Positions 38,673-49,857 of a stretch of 64,000 nucleotides of DNA are shown in pieces. The notes beneath the pieces were generated by a model, which was not told the origin of the DNA, did not search any database, and worked only from the letters and a program-made list of their open reading frames with translations. The stretch spans positions 1 through 64,000 of the forward strand of contig NZ_JABXKL010000048.1 in the NCBI RefSeq assembly GCF_017114995.1. The letters are read 5' to 3'. Origin of the DNA: Nostoc sp. NMS9. GTDB taxonomy: Bacteria > Cyanobacteriota > Cyanobacteriia > Cyanobacteriales > Nostocaceae. Made by a program: the position numbers and the translations under genes. Each line of letters begins with the position of its first letter. Within the stretch, counting starts at the first letter, position 1.

Positions 38673-40244
38673 ATGGAACTTATGGATGGTACGCGCCTCC
38701 TAGCAAATCGTTGCAGAAGGCGGAATTTTTTATTGGGTGCAGGATTCTTAACGGGATTAACAATCGCTAGCCAATGGCATCCTGTATTGGCTAATTCAAG
38801 GTTTTCTAGCTATCCGTTCAGTCTTGGTGTTGCCTCTGGCGATCCTTTGCCGGATGGTGTTGTTATCTGGACACGACTGGCTCCAAATCCACTCTCTGGA
38901 GGTGGAATGCTATTGGTAAATGTTCCAGTACGGTGGCAAGTTGCCCTTGATGAAAACATGAAACAGGTTGTGCGGCGAGGAACAGTACTAGCAACACCAG
39001 AGTTAGCACACTCAGTCCACGTTGATGTCCGTGGGCTAAACCCTGACCATTGGTACTGGTATCAATTTCAAGCAGGTAAGGAAGTTAGCCCCATTGGACG
39101 GACTCGTACAGCACCAGCATTTTATAGCTATACCCAACAACTGAACTTTGCTTTTGTCTCCTGTCAAGACTGGCAAAATGGCTACTATACGGCTTATCGG
39201 CATTTAGCTGAGGAAAACCTTGACCTTGTGGTTCATTTAGGTGACTACATCTATGAATACGGGCCACAATCTGGTGGGCCCCGCCAGCATAATAGTCCAG
39301 AAATCATTACTCTTTCCGACTACCGCGATCGCCACGCCCTATACAAAACTGACCCGAATCTCCAAGCTGCTCATGCGGCTTTTCCCTGGATTGTCACTTG
39401 GGACGATCATGAAGTTGACAACAACTACGCCAACTTAATCCCGGAAGATAACCAAACCCAAGAGGCTTTTAGAAAACGCCGAGCCAATGCCTACCAGGCT
39501 TACTACGAACACATGCCCTTACGTCAGTCTTCATTGCCCAAGGGCCCAGACGCGCTGCTTTATCGGCGGTTGACTTTTGGTAATTTAGCTGAGTTCAACG
39601 TCTTAGACACCAGGCAATACCGCACTAATCAACCTTGTGATGACGGACTTAAGCCTCGCTGTCCCCAAGCTTTTGATACAAATGCTACCATGACCGGCTC
39701 AGAACAAGAGCAGTGGCTACGAAAAGGGTTAGACCAATCGCGATCGCGCTGGAATGTGATTGCTCAACAGACCATGCTAGCCGAGTACAATTTCAATAGT
39801 AGTCCAGGTGTCGGTGTCTTCAATTTAGATCAGTGGGACGGTTACGTGGCTGCACGTAATCGGCTTTTGAGTTTTCTCAACCAGCGCCAACCCTCTAATC
39901 CAGTGGTAATTAGTGGAGACATCCATTCTAGTTGGGTACACGACCTCAAGCTTGATTTCAATAACCCAAACTCACCAACTGTAGGCACTGAGTTTGTAGG
40001 AACCTCAATTACATCTGATTTTCCCACGGCATTCATCGCTCCAGCTCAAGCTTCCCTAAGCAACAATCCCCATACTAAGTTCTTTGACGGTGCTTACCGA
40101 GGATACGTCCGCTGCAACCTGACTCCAAAACGCTGGCAAACTGACTACCGCGTTGTATCAAGCATCGTTGACTTGAATGCCTCTGTCAAAACCCTAGCTT
40201 CCTTTGTAGTCCAAAACGGACAACCAGGAGCACATCTAAGTTAA
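38673..40244 (+). CDS. phoD: Alkaline phosphatase D
   Basis: 523 residues. Exported by Tat: CRRRNFLLGAGFLTGLTIAS at the N-terminus. PhoD metallophosphatase core: FAFVSCQDWQNG, VVHLGDYIYEYG, WDDHEVDNNYA and VVISGDIHSSW, providing the Fe/Ca ligands. Releases phosphate from organic monoesters and diesters outside the cytosol. ATG at 38673 preferred to a GTG at 38667. Likely under phosphate control through the upstream Pho box. A terminator follows. Confidence 0.94.
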   Translation: MELMDGTRLLANRCRRRNFLLGAGFLTGLTIASQWHPVLANSRFSSYPFSLGVASGDPLPDGVVIWTRLAPNPLSGGGMLLVNVPVRWQVALDENMKQVVRRGTVLATPELAHSVHVDVRGLNPDHWYWYQFQAGKEVSPIGRTRTAPAFYSYTQQLNFAFVSCQDWQNGYYTAYRHLAEENLDLVVHLGDYIYEYGPQSGGPRQHNSPEIITLSDYRDRHALYKTDPNLQAAHAAFPWIVTWDDHEVDNNYANLIPEDNQTQEAFRKRRANAYQAYYEHMPLRQSSLPKGPDALLYRRLTFGNLAEFNVLDTRQYRTNQPCDDGLKPRCPQAFDTNATMTGSEQEQWLRKGLDQSRSRWNVIAQQTMLAEYNFNSSPGVGVFNLDQWDGYVAARNRLLSFLNQRQPSNPVVISGDIHSSWVHDLKLDFNNPNSPTVGTEFVGTSITSDFPTAFIAPAQASLSNNPHTKFFDGAYRGYVRCNLTPKRWQTDYRVVSSIVDLNASVKTLASFVVQNGQPGAHLS

Positions 40245-40267
40245 GCAAATCTCACAAGCAATTAAAC

Positions 40268-40296
40268 AAACCCTCCAGATTATATTTGGAGGGTTT
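40268..40296 (+). terminator. Hairpin terminator after phoD
   Basis: Perfect 10-bp stem AAACCCTCCA / TGGAGGGTTT with a 9-nt loop; only weakly T-rich after the stem. Confidence 0.65.
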
Positions 40297-40852
40297 CAAT
40301 ATAGCCTTAAATATAATTCCGACTATTAAAATATCCGAATTCGGATGTTGTTATCCCGCATTTTGCGGGTGTTTGGATATAACAATCCTATCTGAGTTAA
40401 CAAAATTGCAAAACACTTAAAAAAGGTAGAGAATATGGGAAATTCAGCAGGAATGTAGACTATTCAAGTCGGAAGCGATCGCCTGTTAAAGATTACACTA
40501 AATCAATTTTGCTGAAGAGTTATTTTGGCATTTCTTTGCAATACTTAACTAACTTTTAATTAAAAAAATTAACATAGATTAAAAATAATAACTAAGATTA
40601 TAATTTATTAAGTTCATCGGGCTACATTGAGAGTATGCTTAATAGTTGAAAGTTTAAGTAACTAAGTGCAAATAAACTTAAATATTTGTTTAGTTTTTTA
40701 TCCTTTGCCATTTGTTTTAGTGTTAAATACTAAAAAACAAAGTTTATTTGTGCCAACTTACTAACTAGGCTGTCAAACAAGGTGGTGAAAATCCGACCAG
40801 AGCCAAGTACCAACAGCGAAAACAAAAGTAAACTTCACAAAAATTACGTAAA
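40297..40852. other. Intergenic with nested palindromes
   Basis: A 14-bp palindrome ATCCGAATTCGGAT (40333-40346) is followed directly by a nested hairpin at 40348-40385: outer arms TTGTTAT/ATAACAA, inner arms CCCGCA/TGCGGG with a 3-nt loop. The rest is A+T rich and should hold the promoter of the stress protein gene. No gene seen. Confidence 0.55.
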
Positions 40853-41704
40853 ATGATCAGAAGAATTTTGCTGGCTGTATCGGGATTGGGACACGCAGAG
40901 GAAATGCTCAAAACCCTGAAAGAAATCCCTTCAATTCAATCTGCAAAAGTTACAATTTTGCATGTTGTTCATGCACAAAGTACTGCCGCTACCATGACAG
41001 CTAAATGGGAAAATGGTGGCAAAATTCTGGCGAATGCCATTCAAACCTTGAACTTAGATCCTAGCCAAGTTTCTTCAATTTTGCGTGAAGGCGACCCCAA
41101 AGATGTGGTTTGCCAAGTAGCTGATGAAATCGACGCTGACTTGATTATTATGGGTTCACGCGGACTGAAGCGGCTGCAATCGATTTTATCGAACTCAGTC
41201 AGTCAGTATGTTTTCCAACTATCTTCTCGCCCCATGTTGCTGGTAAAAGATGACATTTATGTTAAAAGAATTAAGCGCATTATGGTGGCAATAGATAACT
41301 CTGACTCAGCAAAAAACTGCTTGAAATTGGCACTGTTTTTACTCCGAGATATTCCGGGCGGCGAATTAATTTTGGCAAATATTAGTACAGATTTTGGCGG
41401 TAAAAAATCGGAAATAACCAAGGTTAACTCAGACAAAAATCCAGTTTTAGCAGCTGCTGTTGCAGAAGCTGAAAAACAAGGCATCCAATCTCGTTCTTAT
41501 ATCAGCAGTGGAAAACCTGGTGAAGAAATTTGTCGATTGGCAGAAGAGTTGAATATAGACTTATTATTGCTCGGTTCTCCAGATCGTCGTCCATCGATCG
41601 CTAAGAGTTTTGTTGATATAGATCGGCTCATCGGATCTTCCTTGTCTGACTATGTTCGAGTCAATGCCACTTGTCCAGTATTGTTGGCGCGGACAATCGC
41701 TTAA
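40853..41704 (+). CDS. Universal stress protein, two UspA domains
   Basis: 283 residues, two tandem Usp domains (about 1-135 and 140-283). The first ends with IIMGSRGLKRLQSILSNSVSQYVFQ. The second starts KRIMVAIDNSDSAKN and ends LLLLGSPDRR ... GSSLSDYVRVNATCPVLL. The first has the ATP-binding type G-2x-G pattern (GSRG), the second is somewhat modified. General stress or signalling role, cytosolic. Confidence 0.92.
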   Translation: MIRRILLAVSGLGHAEEMLKTLKEIPSIQSAKVTILHVVHAQSTAATMTAKWENGGKILANAIQTLNLDPSQVSSILREGDPKDVVCQVADEIDADLIIMGSRGLKRLQSILSNSVSQYVFQLSSRPMLLVKDDIYVKRIKRIMVAIDNSDSAKNCLKLALFLLRDIPGGELILANISTDFGGKKSEITKVNSDKNPVLAAAVAEAEKQGIQSRSYISSGKPGEEICRLAEELNIDLLLLGSPDRRPSIAKSFVDIDRLIGSSLSDYVRVNATCPVLLARTIA

Positions 41705-41830
41705 AGTAAACAGTGCTGAGTATAATAATTGTTGTCACAAAATAGTCAAGAAATAAGATTTGTCTTGTCTTTACTATTCAGCACCCAGCACAGGCTACGC
41801 TAACAGCACTAAATTGATAGTTGATAAATA

Positions 41831-41862
41831 AAAACCCCTACACTATTGGTGCAGGGGTTATT
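41831..41862. terminator. Bidirectional terminator, usp / psbM
   Basis: Stem AACCCCT(ac).../...GCAGGGGTT with A-rich flank on one side and T-rich on the other, between convergent genes. Confidence 0.7.
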
Positions 41863-41880
41863 TATTTTATACACAAATTC

Positions 41881-41997
41881 TTAACTATCTTTTCCACCTT
41901 CGCGGCTAGCAGTTTGGATGTACAGAATTAGTAAAAACACAGCAGGGACTAGTACGAACAAAATGCTCGCTATGAACCCCAGGTCATTAACTTGCAT
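41881..41997 (-). CDS. psbM: Photosystem II protein M
   Basis: 38 residues: [20 protein letters not shown], then [13 protein letters not shown], one transmembrane helix, as in PsbM, which lies at the PSII dimer interface. The tail GGKDS is a few residues longer than typical. Confidence 0.95.
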   Translation of the reverse strand: MQVNDLGFIASILFVLVPAVFLLILYIQTASREGGKDS

Positions 41998-42094
41998 GGC
42001 AAGAAAGCCTCTCTTAAATTTCCAGTCAACAACATTAGGATAGCATCAACGATGACAGAGTTATACCAATTCAAAATTCAAAATTCAAAATGTC

Positions 42095-42117
42095 CGCGTA
42101 GCGTCTCGTAGAGAGGA
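42095..42117. repeat. Dispersed repeat copy and TTCAAAA repeats
   Basis: AGCGTCTCGTAGAGAG at 42100-42115; preceded at 42068-42091 by three TTCAAAA units. Short copy of the family at 26373-26470. Confidence 0.6.
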
Positions 42118-42174
42118 AACTTAATTTTGGTAAGTATTTTGACTACTGACTGGATACATGACAGATTTGAGAAC

Positions 42175-42471
42175 TTAAGGCTTCGTGACTACGCTGACTG
42201 AGCCATTCACTAAAGTTTGACAGGCAAGGCGGTAATTTTCTGGCTTTTTCTTGAATTTCCGGTTTTCTACATCTGTGCGGGGGGAAAGATTTTCTAGTCC
42301 TTCGACTATCTCCACAACACAAGTACCACACTGACCATTACCACCACAATTGGTCATCTTGCCAATCAATGTATATATGTCAATACCATTTTGTATCGCC
42401 TTGAGCCGGAGATTAGCACCATCTGCTGCCACTACTTCTTTATTTTCTTTAACGAATTTGATATTACCCAT
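42175..42471 (-). CDS. 2Fe-2S ferredoxin
   Basis: 98 residues from the ATG at 42471, preceded by AAGGAGGAA; the frame to 42537 is not needed. Plant-type ferredoxin fold with cluster Cys in [11 protein letters not shown] and LACQT. Unlike PetF it has C-x5-C-x2-C spacing and a basic stretch ([11 protein letters not shown]), so it is a special, low-abundance type rather than the main photosynthetic carrier. Partner unknown. Confidence 0.9.
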   Translation of the reverse strand: MGNIKFVKENKEVVAADGANLRLKAIQNGIDIYTLIGKMTNCGGNGQCGTCVVEIVEGLENLSPRTDVENRKFKKKPENYRLACQTLVNGSVSVVTKP

Positions 42472-42611
42472 AACTGATTCCTCCTTGACTGTAAGCTTGG
42501 CTTTCAAGGCTTCATATTGACATGGACTAATTAACATCTTATTTATTATAATAATTCATTACAAAATATTAATAAATATTAACTTTAGAAAACATAGCGC
42601 TGCAAAAAAAT

Positions 42612-42634
42612 AGGACAGGTAGAGTACCTGTCCT
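42612..42634 (-). terminator. Intrinsic terminator of psbK
   Basis: Perfect 10-bp stem AGGACAGGTA / TACCTGTCCT, 3-nt loop, followed on the minus strand by ATTTTTTTG. Confidence 0.9.
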
Positions 42635-42656
42635 ATAAATTGAAAAATAGATTAAC

Positions 42657-42794
42657 TTATCTAAATCCCACGGCTGCTTGCCAAACAAAAGCAAGCAACA
42701 AGAAGAATACGGGGATAACTGGGAGAACGTCTACCAAAGGATCGAAGATTTGGTAAGCTTCTGGCAGTTTTGCTAATAAAAGTGCTGCTTCCAT
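42657..42794 (-). CDS. psbK: Photosystem II protein K
   Basis: 45 residues: precursor starts [20 protein letters not shown] and continues with a single helix ending in WQAAVGFR. The mature protein begins after LLLA. PsbK binds near CP43 in PSII. Just downstream of tgt, an arrangement seen in other cyanobacteria. Ends in a strong terminator. Confidence 0.95.
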
Positions 42795-42872
42795 GTTTGT
42801 TTAAATCCACCTATCCAACACAGCTTTCATAATTGAGAAGTATCTTAACATGGTTTGAGTCTTGATCATTGG

Positions 42873-44363
<1,491 letters not shown>

Positions 44364-44816
44364 TTAGAAAGAATCAGAACAGTCATCGTCAATTTCTGCA
44401 TCCCACCTAGCTGAGAGTACTTGTTCCATCATCGCTTCTATAGCGCTGACATTGAAGCTTCGCTCTCGTCGCTCTTGTAAAGGGGTTGATCGGGGAATCA
44501 ACCGCAGACACAATCCTTCTTGTATCAAATCGAAGTAGGTTTCTTGTTGCGATGACTGTTTTAGTTCCAAGTAATCAAAACTACAAACATTCAGATATAG
44601 CGCGCGGTTAGCCACTAAGGTAGACCTTTGCGGATTGGCAAAAACTTCCATCACATCCCCTTCACCCTCGCTCAGTACCTTATCTTCTTGGGTGTAGATG
44701 TAGTGGACTCGACCTAAATCTGCCAGCAATCGCCGGATGTCGAGCTTATTCACAATGATGCCCGTGTTAATAATGCACGGAGCTGGTATCCTGGTGTCGG
44801 GTAGATGGTGACTCAT
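44364..44816 (-). CDS. Conserved cyanobacterial hypothetical protein
   Basis: 150 residues, soluble, mixed alpha/beta: IINTGIIVNKLDIRRLLADL, VMEVFANPQRSTLVANRALY and a conserved acidic tail (DAEIDDDCSDSF). Conserved among cyanobacteria to my knowledge, no assigned function. ATG at 44816. Confidence 0.7.
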   Translation of the reverse strand: MSHHLPDTRIPAPCIINTGIIVNKLDIRRLLADLGRVHYIYTQEDKVLSEGEGDVMEVFANPQRSTLVANRALYLNVCSFDYLELKQSSQQETYFDLIQEGLCLRLIPRSTPLQERRERSFNVSAIEAMMEQVLSARWDAEIDDDCSDSF

Positions 44817-45192
44817 AGGAAAATTGCGATTGAGCTAAGGAGAGCAACAACATAGCTAAACTGTCATAATTGAATAGCTTGTTTACTCCCTACATTTAAA
44901 AAAATATCAATTTTATGGGGCAATCGTCTAATAATTTGGAGTAAGTTTTTAGTTAACGAATACAAAACACAAATTTTGCTCCCTGATGGAATTTTAATTT
45001 CCTAAGTTACTCGTTTCTGTATAAAAAAATACTCAAAATTATTTGTTTACCACTTAGACCAGCATAACAAAATTTTCAACGAGAATGTTTAATAGAAGTA
45101 AATCTTATTTAAAGTTTTAAAGTCTACTGATATCGGTTGTACCGAAATTATGACTATTATCCAGCAATTTACCAAAAATTAATGTAATTCAG
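44817..45192. other. Intergenic upstream of cobS
   Basis: A+T-rich, divergent promoters. I looked for a cobalamin riboswitch before cobS and saw none of its conserved core. Confidence 0.5.
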
Positions 45193-45966
45193 ATGACGAA
45201 ACAGCAACAGTGGTGGAAAAAGCTGCTGTTAAAGCTGGCAGCTAGTATTATATTTTATACAAGTATTCCACTACCGTATTTAAACGGATTGGACTTTCAG
45301 GGAGTGGCACGTCTTGCTTCGCTTGTTGGGTTGATAATTGGGGGAATTTTAGGGTTACTGGATACGGGGATGGATTATCTGGGGATGCCCGTGCTAACTC
45401 GTAGTGCTTTGGTAGTAAGTGTTTGGATTGCCATAACTGGAGGATTGCACTTAGATGGGGCAATGGATACTGCCGATGGTTTGGCAGTGGGCGACCCAGA
45501 TCGGCGACTGGAGGTGATGGCAGATAGTGCTACAGGAGCCTTTGGGGCAATGGCTGCGATCGCCTTGGTGATACTGAAAATAACAGCTTTAGCGGATATG
45601 CCAGAAAGCCGTTGGTTATTGCTGATGGCTGCTTGTGGCTGGGGACGTTGGGGACAACAACTAGCGATCGCGCGATATCCTTATTTGAAAGCAACTGGTA
45701 AAGGCGCATTTCACAAACAAGCCATTCGTTCTTACAAAGATTTGTTACCGGGATTGTTGTTGTTGTTTAGTTTGAGTGGTTTACTTTGGCTAATAGATAA
45801 ACAGCAGCTATTTCTCGCACTGACAATGATAGTTGTTGGAAGTGCGATCGCCACTTTAACTGGTGCATGGTTCAACCACAAATTAGGTGGACACACTGGA
45901 GATACTTACGGCGCAGTCGTTGAGTGGACTGAAGCCCTATTTCTTTGTGTATTGACCGTTTTTTAA
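45193..45966 (+). CDS. cobS: Adenosylcobinamide-GDP ribazoletransferase
   Basis: 257 residues, polytopic membrane protein; joins alpha-ribazole to AdoCbi-GDP, the last step of cobalamin assembly. Motifs: [40 protein letters not shown] (conserved Asp), and [22 protein letters not shown] at 45193. No other cob gene lies here. The product in cyanobacteria is usually pseudocobalamin. Confidence 0.94.
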   Translation: MTKQQQWWKKLLLKLAASIIFYTSIPLPYLNGLDFQGVARLASLVGLIIGGILGLLDTGMDYLGMPVLTRSALVVSVWIAITGGLHLDGAMDTADGLAVGDPDRRLEVMADSATGAFGAMAAIALVILKITALADMPESRWLLLMAACGWGRWGQQLAIARYPYLKATGKGAFHKQAIRSYKDLLPGLLLLFSLSGLLWLIDKQQLFLALTMIVVGSAIATLTGAWFNHKLGGHTGDTYGAVVEWTEALFLCVLTVF

Positions 45967-46079
45967 GATGAAGAGAGTGGGGAAGAAGGGGGAAGGGGGA
46001 AGCAGAGGGAGCAGGGGAGGTAGGGGAAGCAGGGGGAGAAAAGAATTAATAACTAATAGCCCAATGCCCAATGCCCACT

Positions 46080-46535
46080 TCATTTAATCGGTTGCAACTT
46101 TGTCACCTTGAGTTTAAAAGCCCCAACCCCAGTTTCCCCAAAAGACCGGACACGAATCACATAACTCCCTGTCTCCACGATGCGAGTAAAGAGTAAGGAA
46201 TTGCTACTACCATCAGGGCCATCATCATTTTCTGCCAGAGTTGAACCATCAGGTGCCAGCAGTGTAATGATGCTGTCAAAGTTTTCTGATGACAGGTCAA
46301 CTGCTAAATTATCACCCTTCTGCAACTTCACTGTGTAATCACGGGCAAACCCACCTTGACCGGTGGGAATGTCTTTGTCAGACAGGCTATCGGAAAGTTC
46401 AGTACTGTTAGATAAAGGAATTGGACTATACAATTTATTTTGAGCAAAAGCTGCGCTGGTACTAATGCCTATTGCCAGCAATGTGGCAGGAATGATGATG
46501 AGTTGTTTTAAACCTGCCGCCAAAACTTTATTCAT
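46080..46535 (-). CDS. Secreted PPC-domain protein
   Basis: 151 residues from the ATG at 46535. Signal peptide with SAAFA cleavage near residue 31. The rest is one PPC (bacterial pre-peptidase C-terminal) beta-sandwich: DYTVKLQKGDNLAVDLSSEN, LLAPDGSTLAENDDG, SYVIRVRSFGETGVGAFKL. Such domains occur on exported proteins and may help surface binding or solubility. Alone here. Confidence 0.85.
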   Translation of the reverse strand: MNKVLAAGLKQLIIIPATLLAIGISTSAAFAQNKLYSPIPLSNSTELSDSLSDKDIPTGQGGFARDYTVKLQKGDNLAVDLSSENFDSIITLLAPDGSTLAENDDGPDGSSNSLLFTRIVETGSYVIRVRSFGETGVGAFKLKVTKLQPIK

Positions 46536-46621
46536 ACATTTCAAGCAATTTTTCTACAAAAATAGGGTAATTTGGTCAATTTATGTACTTATCTGTCAAA
46601 GCTTGCCTATTGCTTCTTAAT

Positions 46622-47299
46622 TTATCCGTCTTTGACGGCAGTAGCTACAGCTACTAATCCTAAGACCACAATTCCATACTGACGAAGTGTTTGCACAGCA
46701 GACCTGGCAGTAGCACCAGTAGTATAAATGTCGTCCACTAACAGCACTGGGACATTTGGAGGACGATGGCGAAATTCTTGCCCAATAGCAAAAGCTTTAT
46801 CCAAGTTTTTTTCTCGTTTAGATACCGACAAACCAAACTGCGCTTCAGTTTCTCGCACTCTTGCTAAACCGTTTAGTTTCAATTTTAATCCGGTTATTTC
46901 GCAGAAACTTTGTGCTATCAGTGCGGCTTGATTGTATTTACGTTGCTTTTGTTTGCTAGCGTGGAGTGGGATAGGAACTACTACAGGCTGGCTATCTCGC
47001 CTCGGTGAATTTAACAACCATGCTTCCCCTAACCATTGACCCAAAGGACGAGCTATTTGGGGTTGATTTTCGTATTTCATCGCTGCAATTGCTCGTTTCA
47101 CCGGGCCACCATATTCCCCCCAGCCAAACACAGGTATAGGCTCTTGCCATAGAGAAATCGGGTCTTTACGTTGACATTTTTGCAGTTGTCTGGTGCAGTT
47201 CTGACAGAATTCTTGGGAAGTTGCGCGTTGACATAGAGGGCAATGGGATTGGAGAAAAAGATTGAGTAAGCCTGTGAGATTTTTAATCCAAGCGTGCAT
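46622..47299 (-). CDS. ComF family phosphoribosyltransferase-like protein
   Basis: 225 residues. N-terminal zinc finger CPLCQRATSQEFCQNC, then the PRTase core with VPIPLHASKQKQRKYNQA and the PRPP loop LLVDDIYTTGATARSA. ComF proteins assist DNA uptake in naturally competent bacteria, and cyanobacteria carry them. Cytosolic. ATG at 47299. Confidence 0.93.
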   Translation of the reverse strand: MHAWIKNLTGLLNLFLQSHCPLCQRATSQEFCQNCTRQLQKCQRKDPISLWQEPIPVFGWGEYGGPVKRAIAAMKYENQPQIARPLGQWLGEAWLLNSPRRDSQPVVVPIPLHASKQKQRKYNQAALIAQSFCEITGLKLKLNGLARVRETEAQFGLSVSKREKNLDKAFAIGQEFRHRPPNVPVLLVDDIYTTGATARSAVQTLRQYGIVVLGLVAVATAVKDG

Positions 47300-47318
47300 T
47301 TAGAATTGTCCTTTGTCA

Positions 47319-47345
47319 TTAGTCATTAGTCATTAGTCATTAGTC
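47319..47345. repeat. TAGTCAT heptamers
   Basis: Four tandem CATTAGT units between the ComF-type and GNAT genes. Confidence 0.65.
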
Positions 47346-47870
47346 ATTGACCAATGACTTAACATACACGCGATCGCATCTTGTTGTTTCTACTCCTGTT
47401 GCTGGAGTGTAGCCGTTGCTTTCATACAGCTTGACTGCTTCCACCAAAACACTGGCGGTTTCAATCCAAATTTGTTGAAAACCACGCTTTGCGATCGCTG
47501 CTTCTAGCTGTTGTAACAAATATTTCCCTAATCCCAAACCCCTGATGCTGGGCAAAAGATACATTTTGCGGATTTCTACAGCTTTTTCGCCTCGGTGTAT
47601 GGGGTAGTATGCTCCTGTACCTACTAACTGACTTTGGTGTTCAATTACCCAAAACTCTCCCCCAGTAGCTAAATAACATTCCTCTACACGCAGCACATCT
47701 CGGTCAGCACCGTTTGGTTCCCAACCCAGACCGTATTCTGATAATACATAACTGATCACTTCAGCGGCTCTTGTGCGATCGCTTTTCACCCAATCACGAA
47801 TTAAAAAATCTTGATAATAGTTTTTCATTACCATTTGCTGGTCAAGTTTACACAGAAAAATTTTCCGCAT
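47340..47870 (-). CDS. GNAT family N-acetyltransferase
   Basis: 176 residues. Acetyl-CoA binding motif IRKMYLLPSIRGLGLGKYLL (R/Q-x-x-G-x-G/A) and C-terminal LVEAVKLYESNGYTPATG. Likely a small-molecule or protein N-acetyltransferase; substrate unknown. Confidence 0.88.
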   Translation of the reverse strand: MRKIFLCKLDQQMVMKNYYQDFLIRDWVKSDRTRAAEVISYVLSEYGLGWEPNGADRDVLRVEECYLATGGEFWVIEHQSQLVGTGAYYPIHRGEKAVEIRKMYLLPSIRGLGLGKYLLQQLEAAIAKRGFQQIWIETASVLVEAVKLYESNGYTPATGVETTRCDRVYVKSLVND

Positions 47871-48160
47871 CTATATCCCAATTTACTCAGCAAATAGCAA
47901 TTCTTGCAGAGTCCATTTCAGGCTGTACTCTCAAGGCGTGAATTATGTAAGTGCTGAGAAAAGTCTATCTTTAATAAAGAAATTGGCTCTACATCTACGA
48001 TAGACATAAAGCCATGAGCAGTTGCTGTGTGGAGGAGCGAAAAGTAAGTGGTTAGCTGGGATTACCATCAGCGCTCCTCCGGCAACAGACAAGGAAAGAA
48101 TCGACTCACATTCTGAAATTTGTTTACAGTCAAATGAGTTAAACGAACTGCGCCAAATGC
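47871..48160. other. Intergenic, no gene seen
   Basis: A minus-strand frame (47943-48206) overlaps the SDR gene and shows no family features. Confidence 0.5.
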
Positions 48161-48916
48161 CTAACGAAGTCCACCCGATATGTACAGCGTTTCGCCGGTG
48201 ATCCATGCTGAATCGGAGGACGCAAGAAAGACGACGGCAGGTGCGATGTCCTGTGGCTGTCCAATGCGGCCAAGGGGGGTGTGTGCTTCAGTTTGTTGGC
48301 GGTCTTCGCTCTTGGCTACAGTTATTCCTGCTGTGTACGTGCCCTCCGTTTCCACCATGCCAGGATTGATGGAATTAACACGGATGTTGCGTGAACCCAG
48401 TTCTTTGGCTAGTGACTTCGTGACGGCATCGACTGCCGCTTTAGTGGCGCTATAGACCGAGCCGTTCGCGGGCGCAAGCGTGCTAACGATCGAACTGATA
48501 TTGATGATGCTGCCACCCGCCGATCCGAAGTGCTTTACTCCCTGTTGTGAGGTGAGGATTAATCCCAGCACATTCAGATCGAAATGCTTATGGAAATGCT
48601 CTTCGGTGATGTCTTCGATTGGGGAAAATTCATAAATTCCGGCATTGTTGACCAAAATATCTAGCTTGCCGAATACCTGCTGCGTCTCTGCAAAAAGATG
48701 TTCGATCTCTGCCTTTTTTGCAACATTTGCCTGTACTGCGATCGCCTTACCGCCTTCGCTGACAATCTCAGCGACAATGCGATCGGCTCCTTCTTTGCTA
48801 GATGAATAATTGACGACAACTGCCGCACCTTCGGCTGCCAGATGTTTGGCAATAGAGGCACCGATTCCTTTGGATGCACCCGTAACAATTGCAATTTTCC
48901 CTTCTAGTTTTTTCAT
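48161..48916 (-). CDS. Short-chain dehydrogenase/reductase
   Basis: 251 residues from the ATG at 48916. Classical SDR: AIVTGASKGIGASIA (NAD(P) binding), NNAG, catalytic Ser in IINISSIVS and YSATKAAV (YxxxK), then RVNSINPGMVETEG. The C-terminal GQPQDIAPAVVFLASSDSAW matches 3-ketoacyl or glucose dehydrogenase types. GC content is visibly higher than in the flanking genes, as for the next gene. Substrate unknown. Confidence 0.93.
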   Translation of the reverse strand: MKKLEGKIAIVTGASKGIGASIAKHLAAEGAAVVVNYSSSKEGADRIVAEIVSEGGKAIAVQANVAKKAEIEHLFAETQQVFGKLDILVNNAGIYEFSPIEDITEEHFHKHFDLNVLGLILTSQQGVKHFGSAGGSIINISSIVSTLAPANGSVYSATKAAVDAVTKSLAKELGSRNIRVNSINPGMVETEGTYTAGITVAKSEDRQQTEAHTPLGRIGQPQDIAPAVVFLASSDSAWITGETLYISGGLR

Positions 48917-49032
48917 GATTATGAGTGCTGTAGTTGTTGAGTTTGAAAGAGTTGTCCGAAACGGGTTGCGAAAAAACGAGAACGCACCCGTTCGGGTCTT
49001 CGACATTGATGTTTTAAATCAGTGGCTCGGTG

Positions 49033-49857
49033 TCACCCCTTGAGGAACGACAGCAGATCGGCGTTGAGCCTGTCTGCATGAGTATTAGTGAGACCGTGGG
49101 GTGCGCCCTCGTAGACTTCTAAACGGGCATTCTTGACGATCTTAGCTGAAGCCAGCCCCGCAGCCGCGATGGGCACGATCTGGTCATCGTCACCGTGGAT
49201 AATCAGGGTTGGCACATCGAACCGTTTGAGATCCTCGGTGAAATCCGTCTCAGAGAACGCTTTGATACAGTCGAGTGCGCTTTTGTGTCCTGATTGCAGC
49301 CCCTGCAACCAGAAAGAGTCGATTAGACCTTGTGAGACTTTTGCACCTGGGCGGTTGAAGCCAAAAAACGGGCCGCTAGCAAGATCCTTATATAGCTGCG
49401 AGCGATCGGCGATAGAACCAGCACGGAGGTTGTCGAAAACCTCGATCGGTAGTCCGCCAGGATTGGACTCTGTTTTCAGCATCAGTGGCGGAACTGCGGA
49501 AATCAGCCCTGCTTTGGCTACCCGTGCTGTACCGTGGCGACCGATATAGCGAGCGACTTCACCACCACCCGTGGAGAAGCCGATTAGAGTAATACCATTC
49601 AAGTCAAGCGTTTCGATCAGCGTAGCGAGGTCGTCGGCATAGGTGTCCATCTCGTTACCATTCCAGGGCTGGCTTGATCTGCCATGCCCACGGCGATCAT
49701 GGGTGATGACGCGATAGCCCTGCGATGCCAGGAACAGCGCTTGGATTTCCCAGCTATCAGCATTAAGCGGCCAGCCGTGCGAGAGAATAACTGTGGGCCC
49801 TGTTCCCCAGTCCTTGTAGTATATCTGCGTACCGTCTTTGGTAGTGATTGTACTCAT
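49033..49857 (-). CDS. Alpha/beta hydrolase (non-heme chloroperoxidase type)
   Basis: 274 residues from the ATG at 49857. Starts [20 protein letters not shown]. Nucleophile elbow [14 protein letters not shown], acid in HGDDDQIVP, His in [13 protein letters not shown]. Of the cofactor-free haloperoxidase/esterase type. About 115 nt upstream of the SDR gene, same strand, same higher-GC codon use; these two may have arrived together by transfer (inference). RBS not strong. Confidence 0.92.
   Translation of the reverse strand: MSTITTKDGTQIYYKDWGTGPTVILSHGWPLNADSWEIQALFLASQGYRVITHDRRGHGRSSQPWNGNEMDTYADDLATLIETLDLNGITLIGFSTGGGEVARYIGRHGTARVAKAGLISAVPPLMLKTESNPGGLPIEVFDNLRAGSIADRSQLYKDLASGPFFGFNRPGAKVSQGLIDSFWLQGLQSGHKSALDCIKAFSETDFTEDLKRFDVPTLIIHGDDDQIVPIAAAGLASAKIVKNARLEVYEGAPHGLTNTHADRLNADLLSFLKG

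Noticed and set aside
40760..40852. Possible riboswitch-like stretch (GGTGGTGAAAATCCGACC) before the usp gene
   Set aside because: It recalls part of a cobalamin element, but the other conserved boxes are missing and the gene has no cobalamin link.
44817..45192. Cobalamin riboswitch before cobS
   Set aside because: Conserved core sequences not found.
47943..48206. 87-codon minus-strand frame
   Set aside because: Overlaps the SDR gene's 3' end in another frame; low-quality composition.
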